Assembly (NCBI GenBank): GCA_022729775.1
Contig: DZBA01000070.1
Span: 1-12,597 of the forward strand
Length of the DNA: 12,597 bases
Reading direction: 5' to 3'
Origin: Anaerolinea thermophila
GTDB taxonomy: Bacteria; Chloroflexota; Anaerolineae; Anaerolineales; Villigracilaceae
The position numbers were made by a program, and so were the translations under genes. Below, piece by piece: positions 7,471 through 12,597 of the stretch (within the stretch, counting starts at the first letter, position 1; the number at the start of each line of letters is the position of its first letter). The notes below the pieces were generated by a model. It was not told the DNA's origin. It saw nothing but the letters and a program-made list of their open reading frames with translations, and ran no database searches.

Positions 7471-8094
7471 TTACTTCCGTCCAAAGTCGGCAGGATTTTC
7501 ACCCCACAAGTTTGTCTCCCATTTCAATACCTTATCTTCAGGCAATTCATTTTCTGCCAGCCAGTTTTCCGCGCTGCGGATCAACGCAAACAACACGGCA
7601 TTTTTTTCGGAATGTTTAAGTTTGGTCTTGCATACGCCCGTCGCCACCCATGCAATCGCATTCTCCGAATCAGAGTAAATGGGGATGTGCATATTATGTT
7701 TGAATTGCCACGTCAACGCATGAACAATGGCAAGAAACTCCCCAATATTATTTGTCCCTTCTGAATAAGGACCCGCGCGGAAAATCTCCTCCCCTGTTTC
7801 TGTATTTACGCTGCGATATTCGAGCTTGCCCGGCGCGCCGCTGCACGCCGCATCCACGCATAAAGATGGAAGCAGCGGTTTGACACTTGCGAGCTTCCAC
7901 TTCCCATGCGAAGAAGGCTTACCCTTGTAATCGTCATACTTTGCAAGGTAGGCGGCATCCGCTTCGGCTTCATTGTCAAAAGCCTTGAATTGCGCGCCAA
8001 CAAATCCCTTCACTTGTTTTTCACATTCCGCCCATGTAGTGAAGATACCCGTCTTGCGTCCCTTCCAAACAACGTAGTATTTATGCTTTTGCAT
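7471..8094 (-). CDS. rnhA: RNase H1 with N-terminal hybrid-binding domain
   Basis: This enzyme cuts the RNA strand of RNA-DNA hybrids (R-loops, primers). It is 207 residues. Residues 4-58 form the caulimovirus-viroplasmin/hybrid-binding domain (YYVVWKGRKTGIF, then FKAF and a helical end), which improves grip on hybrids. The catalytic domain runs from about 76 to 207 and closely resembles Bacillus halodurans RNase H1: Asp81 (CVDAAC), Glu119 (NNIGEFLAIVHAL), Asp142 (IYSDSENAI) and Asp203 (NPADFGRK) give the two-metal DEDD site with near-identical spacing. The GTNN before the glutamate and the C-terminal GRK are typical. It faces the M55 gene and is divergent from the FCD regulator. No Shine-Dalgarno precedes its ATG; a TAAAAT box ends 6 nt before it (see promoter entry). 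Confidence 0.93.
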   Translation of the reverse strand: MQKHKYYVVWKGRKTGIFTTWAECEKQVKGFVGAQFKAFDNEAEADAAYLAKYDDYKGKPSSHGKWKLASVKPLLPSLCVDAACSGAPGKLEYRSVNTETGEEIFRAGPYSEGTNNIGEFLAIVHALTWQFKHNMHIPIYSDSENAIAWVATGVCKTKLKHSEKNAVLFALIRSAENWLAENELPEDKVLKWETNLWGENPADFGRK

Positions 8095-8106
8095 ATTGCA
8101 ATTTTA
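8095..8106 (-). promoter_or_regulatory. Candidate leaderless promoter of rnhA
   Basis: On the minus strand TAAAAT (8106-8101) is followed by six bases and then the rnhA ATG at 8094. That puts the box at -12 to -7 if transcription begins at the ATG, the usual geometry of leaderless bacterial genes. No Shine-Dalgarno is visible. The -35 region is only T-rich, so this is a moderate call. Confidence 0.4.
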
Positions 8107-8145
8107 CATCAAAAGATAAAACGCGAAAAATGTTTCCGCAAATAC

Positions 8146-8174
8146 TTGACGGCGCACAAGATTTATTGTAAAAT
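8146..8174 (+). promoter_or_regulatory. Sigma-70-type promoter of the FCD regulator-korAB operon
   Basis: -35 TTGACG (8146-8151) and -10 TAAAAT (8169-8174) are separated by the optimal 17 nt, each one mismatch from consensus. The expected transcription start is near 8181. This lies downstream of the ATG at 8175, so that ATG could not be the start for transcripts from this promoter. Confidence 0.65.
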
Positions 8175-8199
8175 ATGATTAATCAGATTAATCATATTT
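8171..8199. promoter_or_regulatory. 29-bp palindromic operator, probable autoregulatory site
   Basis: This is a perfect palindrome: AAATATGATTAATC at 8171-8184, a central A at 8185, and its exact complement at 8186-8199. It overlaps the last four bases of the -10 box and the expected transcription start. Dimeric GntR-family regulators commonly repress their own genes from such sites, so the adjacent FCD protein is the natural ligand. It is AT-rich and lacks a GC stem and a T tract, so it is not a terminator. Confidence 0.7.
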
Positions 8200-8201
8200 A
8201 T

Positions 8202-8873
8202 ATGTTAAGAGACCGCATCCCCCCCACCCTGTCTGAATTCATGCGCTACCTGGCTTCACACCCCGAAGCGGAGAGCGGGCTTCCCTCGCTTAACGAGCTC
8301 AGCCGCGAAATCGGCGTAAGCGTCGCTTCTTTGCGCGAGCAATTGGAAGTGGCGCGCGCCCTGGGCTTTGTGGATGTCCGCCCGCGAACGGGAATGCGCA
8401 GGCTGACATATTCCTTTACGCCAGCCATTCGCCAAAGCCTGGGATACGCCATTGCGTTCAACAATGAGCATTTCCACAAATTTTCTGATATGAGAAATCA
8501 CCTCGAAGCAGCGTATTGGTATGAAGCGGTAAAAAAATTGACGCAGGAAGATAAGGAAGAGTTAAAGGCGATTCTTGCGCGCGCGCTGGAAAAAATTCGC
8601 GGCACGCCTGTGCAAGTTCCGCATGAAGAACATCGCAAACTACACATGTTAATTTACAGCCGGCTCGATAATCCCTTTGTAACGGGCATTCTTGAATCGT
8701 ATTGGGAATCTTATGAAGCGGTCGGTTTGAATGTCTTTGCCGGCGGATATGAATATTTGCAGGAGGTGTGGCGGTATCATGAAAAAATGATTCAATCCAT
8801 ATGCAATAATAAATTCAAGGTTGGATATGAAGCGCTCGTAGAACATACCGACCTTTTGTATCATCGTCCATAA
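8202..8873 (+). CDS. GntR-family transcriptional regulator with FCD (FadR-C) domain
   Basis: This dimeric DNA-binding repressor or activator has a C-terminal helical domain of the kind that senses organic acids. Numbered from the ATG at 8202 (223 residues): an N-terminal winged helix at about 8-70 (LPSLNELSREIGVSVASLRE, then the wing RPRTGMRRL) and an FCD domain at about 78-220 (DMRNHLEAAYWYEAV helix, NPFVTGILESYWE). The FCD metal site appears as His144, His148 (HRKLH), His193 (RYHE) and His215 (VEHTD); His144 stands where family members usually have Asp. ATG 8175 is also in frame and would add nine residues, but it lies inside the palindrome and upstream of the predicted transcription start. 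Neither start has a Shine-Dalgarno. Tandem TAA stops end the gene, 21 nt before korA, which points to control of korAB. Confidence 0.88.
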   Translation: MLRDRIPPTLSEFMRYLASHPEAESGLPSLNELSREIGVSVASLREQLEVARALGFVDVRPRTGMRRLTYSFTPAIRQSLGYAIAFNNEHFHKFSDMRNHLEAAYWYEAVKKLTQEDKEELKAILARALEKIRGTPVQVPHEEHRKLHMLIYSRLDNPFVTGILESYWESYEAVGLNVFAGGYEYLQEVWRYHEKMIQSICNNKFKVGYEALVEHTDLLYHRP

Positions 8874-8894
8874 TAATAATTTACGAGGAGTTCC

Positions 8895-10781
8895 ATGAAC
8901 AAGATAGTGAATGATTTTTCGATCACCGTTGGCACGAAGAACGGTTCAGGCAGTTCCACCGCCAACAACACCATTCTGCGTTCCATATTCAAGATGGGCA
9001 TTCCCGTCTCAGGCAAGAACCTGTTCCCTTCCAACATTCAGGGCTTGCCAACGTGGTACACCATCCGCGTGAACAAGGATGGATTCGTTGCGCGGCGCGA
9101 AGAACACGATATTGTTATCGCGCTGAATCCCGATTCGTTTGCACGCGACCTCGCCTCAGTTCGCACCGGCGGCGCGTTTTTCTACGCGGATGACATCAAG
9201 CAGCCAGTTACCCGCGCAGATATTGCCGCCTATCCCATGCCGGTTAAGACCATTGTCAAAGCGGACGCAAACATCCCCGCTGAGTACCGCGATCTGGTTA
9301 GCAACATGGTTTATGTGGGCGTGCTTGCGCAGCTCATTAACATGGATATGGAAAAAGTACTTGCCGCGTTGACTTTCCATTTCAAAGGGAAACAAAAACC
9401 CATTGATATGAATTTTGGCGCAGTGAAAGCAGGCGCGGAATGGGCAAAAGCAAATCTCGAAAAGAAAGACCCCTTCTACCTTGAACCCATGCACAAGACC
9501 GATGGCTTGATCATGGCAGACGGCAACACAGCTGCCGCGCTTGGGACAATCTTCGGCGGCGTGCAGTTCGTCGGCTGGTATCCCATCACCCCCGCGACCT
9601 CCATCGCAGAAGGATTGAACGAGTACCTGCCACAGCTCCGCAAACGCGAAGACGGCAAACATACTTACGCGGTAGTACAAGCGGAAGATGAACTTGCCGC
9701 GCTTGGCATGTGCGTTGGCGCGGGCTGGGCTGGTTTGCGCGCAATGACTTCCACCTCGGGACCTGGCGTTTCGTTGATGACCGAATTCGCGGGACTTGCC
9801 TACTACGCTGAAATCCCCGTTGTGATTTGGAACGTGCAGCGCATTGGTCCAAGCACCGGTCTGCCTACGCGCACCACACAAGGCGACCTGACCTTCACCC
9901 ACTTTATCGGTCACGGCGATTCAACCTCCATCATGATGCTGCCCGGCGATGTCTATGAATGTTTTGAATTTGGCTGGAAAGCGCTCGATGTCGCGGAAAG
10001 AATCCAAACCCCGGTGTTCGTCATGAGCGACCTTGATATGGGCATGAATCAATGGATGAGTAAACCATTCGAATATCCCGACACACCAATGGATCGCGGC
10101 AAAGTATTTACAGAAAAAGAATTGGAAGAAATCAAAGGAAATTGGGGACGCTATTTGGATGTGGACGGTGACGGCATTGGCTACCGCACCTTCCCCGGCA
10201 ATAAACATCCAATGAGCTCATATTTTACGCGCGGCACCGGTCATGACCCCTATGCAAAGTACAGCGAGGAATCATCCGTTTATATAGAAAACATGCAGCG
10301 CTTAACCAGAAAACAAGAAACCGCCAAACAATATGTACCCGCGCCGGTCTTCCACAACACAAAGGGCGCAACTGTTGGCATCATTGCTTATGGATCAACC
10401 GAAGCGGCAATTTTGGAAGCGCAGTATCAACTTGAAAAGGAACATGGAATCAAAAGCGATTTCATGCGAATTCGCGCCACCCCCTTCACCAAGGAAGTGG
10501 ATAAGTTCCTCGCAAAGTATGACCAAATCTTTGTCGTGGAAATGAACCGCGATGGGCAGATGAATCAAATTCTGTTGACTGAATATCCGCAATTTGCCGC
10601 CAACTTTAAATCCGTTGCGTATGGCGATGGCTTGCCTGCTTCGGCAAAATGGGTTCGTGAAGGGATTCTGGCAAAATACAAAAAGCCGGCGGCAAAGAAG
10701 GCTGTCAGCAAAAAAACAGCCCCCGCAAAAAAAGTCGCGCAGAAAAAAGCCGCGACCAAGTCGAAGGCAAAGAAAAAGTAA
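8895..10781 (+). CDS. korA: 2-oxoacid:ferredoxin oxidoreductase, fused gamma-alpha subunit
   Basis: This is the large subunit of an enzyme that oxidatively decarboxylates a 2-oxoacid (2-oxoglutarate or a relative) to acyl-CoA with reduction of ferredoxin, or the reverse. Of 628 residues, about 1-190 are the gamma domain. The alpha pyrimidine-binding domain follows at about 203-440, with YPITPAT at 229-235, Glu264/Glu266 in QAEDELAAL and GPSTGLPTRTTQGDL at 318-332. A transketolase-C-like domain covers about 488-592. This gamma-alpha fusion matches KorA, not the separate subunits of classical pyruvate enzymes. Shine-Dalgarno GAGGAG (8885-8890) is 4 nt before ATG. Residues 596-628 are an unusual tail with 15 lysines in 33 residues, built on KK every five or six residues. 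korB follows 26 nt later. Substrate choice cannot be settled by reading. Confidence 0.93.
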   Translation: MNKIVNDFSITVGTKNGSGSSTANNTILRSIFKMGIPVSGKNLFPSNIQGLPTWYTIRVNKDGFVARREEHDIVIALNPDSFARDLASVRTGGAFFYADDIKQPVTRADIAAYPMPVKTIVKADANIPAEYRDLVSNMVYVGVLAQLINMDMEKVLAALTFHFKGKQKPIDMNFGAVKAGAEWAKANLEKKDPFYLEPMHKTDGLIMADGNTAAALGTIFGGVQFVGWYPITPATSIAEGLNEYLPQLRKREDGKHTYAVVQAEDELAALGMCVGAGWAGLRAMTSTSGPGVSLMTEFAGLAYYAEIPVVIWNVQRIGPSTGLPTRTTQGDLTFTHFIGHGDSTSIMMLPGDVYECFEFGWKALDVAERIQTPVFVMSDLDMGMNQWMSKPFEYPDTPMDRGKVFTEKELEEIKGNWGRYLDVDGDGIGYRTFPGNKHPMSSYFTRGTGHDPYAKYSEESSVYIENMQRLTRKQETAKQYVPAPVFHNTKGATVGIIAYGSTEAAILEAQYQLEKEHGIKSDFMRIRATPFTKEVDKFLAKYDQIFVVEMNRDGQMNQILLTEYPQFAANFKSVAYGDGLPASAKWVREGILAKYKKPAAKKAVSKKTAPAKKVAQKKAATKSKAKKK

Positions 10782-10807
10782 CTCGTGGATAAATAGGAGC
10801 ATAAAAA

Positions 10808-11872
10808 ATGACAGAAGCTCTCCCAATGGCTGGCGGACACGCCGCCAACCCAAATATTAACGCTGCCGGTCTCACCAAAAACGATTATCGCGGCGCGCCC
10901 AGCACCTTATGTCTGGGATGCGGACATAACTCCATTGCCAACCAGATCATCGCGGCATTGTACGAAACCAGCACCGTGCCTGAACATATCGTAAAATTTA
11001 GCGGCATTGGCTGCTCATCCAAATCACCGACCTACTTCCTCAACCGCTCATTCGGCTTCAACGGCTTGCACGGACGTATGCCATCGGTCGCCACCGGCGC
11101 GCTGTTTGCCGACCATACATTGAAAGGCATCGGTGTTTCCGGCGACGGCGACTCAGCGAGCATTGGCATGGGGCAATTCAAACATGTCATGCGCCGCAAT
11201 GTAAACATGGTTTACATTGTCGAAAACAACGGCGTGTATGGGCTTACCAAAGGTCAATTATCCGCCACTGCGGAGAAAGGCTTGCGCCTGAAGAAGCAAG
11301 GCGAAAACCCATACCTACCCATTGATATTTGCATGGAAGCGCTGACCTCCAATGCGACATTTGTGGCGCGTTCATTTGCCGGCAATGCCAAACAAGTGAA
11401 AGAATTGCTCAAAGCCGCGCTTGCCCACGATGGAATTGCGGTATTAGATATCATCAGCCCATGCGTGACATTCAACGACCAGGAAAACGCCTTCCATTCC
11501 TATAAATGGGCAAAAGACCATGAAGAGCCGCTGCACGAAATTTCATACATCGCGCCGCGCAACGAAATCGTGTTAGAGCGCGAAATGGTGGAGGGTGAAA
11601 TCCGCGAAGTGAAAATGCACGACGAATCAACCATTGTGTTGAAGAATTTGGAAAAGGGTTATGACCCCACCGACCGCCATGAAGCCTTGCGCATCATGGA
11701 AGACGCGCGACAAAATAACTGGCTGATTACCGGCTTGCTCTATGTGGAAACCGACAAGCCAAACCTGATTTCCCAATACAATTTGGTGGATACGCCGCTC
11801 AATCGCCTGACCGAAGCGGACTTGCGCCCTGACCGTTCAATGATTGATAAAGTCAACGCGTTGATGTTCTAA
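10808..11872 (+). CDS. korB: 2-oxoacid:ferredoxin oxidoreductase, beta subunit
   Basis: This is the thiamine-diphosphate and iron-sulfur subunit that pairs with KorA. The TPP motif starts with GDGD at 112-115 and ends with ENN at 139-141. Four cysteines for one [4Fe-4S] cluster are present: Cys35 and Cys38 (CLGCGH), Cys69 (GIGCSSK) and Cys219 (SPCVTFND), in the spacing expected for KorB/PorB-type beta subunits. The length of 354 residues is normal to slightly long; residues 1-30 are an N-terminal extension without motifs. AGGAG at 10795-10799 lies 8 nt before ATG. No ferredoxin-like delta subunit gene follows, so electrons should pass from the beta-subunit cluster directly to free ferredoxin. 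A hairpin 26 nt downstream ends the operon. Confidence 0.95.
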   Translation: MTEALPMAGGHAANPNINAAGLTKNDYRGAPSTLCLGCGHNSIANQIIAALYETSTVPEHIVKFSGIGCSSKSPTYFLNRSFGFNGLHGRMPSVATGALFADHTLKGIGVSGDGDSASIGMGQFKHVMRRNVNMVYIVENNGVYGLTKGQLSATAEKGLRLKKQGENPYLPIDICMEALTSNATFVARSFAGNAKQVKELLKAALAHDGIAVLDIISPCVTFNDQENAFHSYKWAKDHEEPLHEISYIAPRNEIVLEREMVEGEIREVKMHDESTIVLKNLEKGYDPTDRHEALRIMEDARQNNWLITGLLYVETDKPNLISQYNLVDTPLNRLTEADLRPDRSMIDKVNALMF

Positions 11873-11898
11873 ACAAAGCCCGCCCGCATTTTGAAATT

Positions 11899-11927
11899 AT
11901 AAGGACACGGAAATTCCGTGTCCTTAT
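11899..11927 (+). terminator. Hairpin terminator after korB
   Basis: A perfect inverted repeat has 14-nt arms, ATAAGGACACGGAA at 11899-11912 and its complement at 11914-11927, around one base; the real loop would be a few bases wider. The trailing sequence is AT-rich but has no solid T run, so termination may be incomplete and let some transcripts reach arfB. Confidence 0.7.
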
Positions 11928-11931
11928 CTAT

Positions 11932-11937
11932 TACAAT
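11932..11937 (+). promoter_or_regulatory. Candidate leaderless -10 box of arfB
   Basis: TACAAT ends exactly 6 nt before the arfB ATG at 11944, the same spacing as TAAAAT before rnhA. There is no Shine-Dalgarno in the interval. No convincing -35 is present, as that region falls in the preceding hairpin. Confidence 0.35.
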
Positions 11938-11943
11938 CAACGC

Positions 11944-12342
11944 ATGAAAAATCTCGAAGACGAAATTACCCTCGAATATATCCGCGCATCGGGACCGGGC
12001 GGGCAGAACGTGAACAAAGTATCCACTGCGGTTCAACTGCGCTTCGACGCGGCAAACTCCCCGTCCCTGGCAGAGGATGTAAAAGCGCGCTTGATAAAAC
12101 TCGCGGGTAGAAAGCTCAGCGCGGATGGGGTGTTGATTCTCACCGCGAGCAGATTCCGCACACAGGAGAAAAATCGCGCGGATGCCATCAGCCGTTTTTA
12201 TGAATTGATTCGCAAGGCGCATGAAAAGCCAAAAGCGCGTCACAAAACAAAACCGACGAAGGCATCCAAAGAAGAGAGACTGAAAGAGAAAAAGAGGCGC
12301 AGCGGGATCAAGAATCTCCGTCGCGGCGGTGATGGATATTGA
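11944..12342 (+). CDS. arfB: Alternative ribosome-rescue factor ArfB (peptidyl-tRNA hydrolase)
   Basis: ArfB (YaeJ) frees ribosomes stalled at the end of mRNAs lacking a stop codon by hydrolysing peptidyl-tRNA. The 132 residues contain the release-factor GGQ motif at 19-21 within GPGGQNVNKV, a compact catalytic domain to about residue 92, and a very basic C-terminal tail (about 95-129, many Lys and Arg) that in ArfB enters the empty mRNA channel. The absence of a codon-recognition domain separates it from RF1/RF2. E. coli ArfB is similar in length (140). It stands alone after the korB hairpin, 16 nt downstream, with no Shine-Dalgarno and possibly a leaderless transcript. A related PrfH- or ICT1-like assignment is possible, but the tail favours ArfB. 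Confidence 0.93.
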   Translation: MKNLEDEITLEYIRASGPGGQNVNKVSTAVQLRFDAANSPSLAEDVKARLIKLAGRKLSADGVLILTASRFRTQEKNRADAISRFYELIRKAHEKPKARHKTKPTKASKEERLKEKKRRSGIKNLRRGGDGY

Positions 12343-12406
12343 GTGCAATGGAAAATGTGTAAGATGTATGACTTCAAATCGTTCCACCCAGCCTGCCATT
12401 TTTCAG
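12343..12406. other. Noncoding spacer after arfB
   Basis: I see no gene or strong hairpin here. TTTTTCAG at 12399-12406 could supply a weak -35 (TTTCAG or TTCAGT) for the second TATAAT box downstream. Confidence 0.4.
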
Positions 12407-12434
12407 TTGATATAATACATTTGATATAATACAT
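12407..12434. repeat. Tandem 14-bp repeat with two TATAAT boxes
   Basis: TTGATATAATACAT occurs twice back to back (12407-12420 and 12421-12434) without mismatch. Each copy holds a perfect consensus -10 hexamer, TATAAT at 12411-12416 and 12425-12430. The second has a weak -35 (TTCAGT, 12402-12407, 17 nt away); the first has none. It is probably a promoter region for the gene beginning at the right edge, and could have arisen by slippage duplication. Confidence 0.75.
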
Positions 12435-12591
12435 CAATGTGGTACGCAGTCAGCCGCCAGTGCAAATGACTGTTTGAACTGGTACACTTACCATGCGCTA
12501 AATGTAGGGGAACGGTGTTGTACATTAAATGTGTGGCACTTTTACTGTTTTTGAACAGCCAACCACAAAAAACATTCTTATGGAGAAGATC
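12435..12591 (+). other. Possible structured 5' leader of the downstream gene
   Basis: About 157 nt lie between the TATAAT repeat and the next start codon. The stretch contains several short inverted repeats: CAGTCA (12447-12452) with TGACTG (12467-12472), TGGTA (12480-12484) with TACCA (12489-12493), ACATT/AATGT around 12522-12532, and CTGTT (12545-12549) with AACAG (12554-12558) around a 4-nt loop. I match it to no known riboswitch or RNA family. It may simply be an untranslated leader. Confidence 0.3.
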
Positions 12592-12597
12592 ATGTTA
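12592..12597 (+). CDS. Start of a gene cut off by the window end
   Basis: GGAGAAG at 12582-12588 precedes ATG at 12592, followed by only one more codon (Leu). An in-frame ATG at 12580 overlaps the Shine-Dalgarno, the same arrangement as at the first gene of the window. The promoter-like repeat and leader upstream support a real gene start. Nothing can be said about the product. Confidence 0.45.

Noticed and set aside
7906..8178. 90-residue plus-strand open frame running across the rnhA-regulator spacer
   Set aside because: It is mostly antisense to rnhA, which has full domain support, and its end coincides with the promoter and operator.
8171..8199. Palindrome as a terminator for rnhA or as an attachment site
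   Set aside because: It is AT-rich with no GC stem or T tract, lies at the 5' side of both genes, and no integrase or repeat partner is present.
9156..9914. 252-residue minus-strand open frame
   Set aside because: It is antisense to korA and has no recognisable motif; its length is explained by codon bias in korA.
10680..10781. KorA Lys tail as the product of a frameshift
   Set aside because: The frame is continuous with the catalytic domains, the KK spacing is regular, and a normal stop plus Shine-Dalgarno and korB follow.
1..12597. Mobile elements, phage genes, CRISPR arrays or defence systems
   Set aside because: No transposase, integrase, terminal inverted repeats, spaced repeats or defence-type domains were seen on either strand.

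Overview
The window looks like chromosomal DNA from an anaerobic or facultative, probably monoderm bacterium. My best guess is Chloroflexota, class Anaerolineae. This is inferred from style, not from a marker gene: lipoproteins with Thr/Pro-rich linkers and SH3b domains, a MacAB-like exporter with no TolC gene, a CoA-dependent 2-oxoacid:ferredoxin oxidoreductase, and GCGC-rich coding sequence. Nearly all of it is tightly packed housekeeping and accessory metabolism. I see no rRNA, tRNA, CRISPR array, transposase or phage gene.

Layout. (1) 160-5583, plus strand, a five-gene run: membrane-fusion adaptor, ABC ATPase and MacB/FtsX-type permease (gaps of 2 nt, then a 4-nt overlap), an SH3b lipoprotein, and a GTG-started M32 metallocarboxypeptidase, closed by a perfect hairpin at 5604-5646. 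(2) 5665-7420: a second Thr/Pro-linker lipoprotein and an M55 (DppA-like) D-aminopeptidase, 7 nt apart. (3) A palindromic hairpin at 7440-7465 between convergent genes, then, on the minus strand, an RNase H with an N-terminal hybrid-binding domain (7471-8094). (4) Divergent from it, a FadR/FCD-type GntR regulator (8202-8873), followed 21 nt later by korA and 26 nt after that by korB, the two subunits of a 2-oxoacid:ferredoxin oxidoreductase, ending in a hairpin at 11899-11927. (5) arfB, a ribosome-rescue peptidyl-tRNA hydrolase (11944-12342). (6) A 249-nt noncoding stretch with a tandem 14-bp repeat carrying two TATAAT boxes, and the first codons of a gene cut off by the window end.

How the parts work together. 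The best-supported regulatory unit is the FCD regulator with korAB. A 29-bp palindrome overlaps the -10 box of a well-formed promoter and covers the upstream-most possible ATG of the regulator. This suggests an autoregulated regulator-korAB operon that may respond to an organic acid. The first two units pair an exporter and surface lipoproteins with a cytoplasmic carboxypeptidase and a D-aminopeptidase, so a role in peptide export or turnover is plausible but inferred from neighbourhood only. The most unusual protein feature is a histone-H1-like Lys/Ala tail on KorA. rnhA and arfB both lack a Shine-Dalgarno and have a TANNNT box exactly 6 nt before ATG, which suggests leaderless mRNAs, whereas most genes inside the operons have clear Shine-Dalgarno sites. 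I see no single clearly undescribed multi-gene system.
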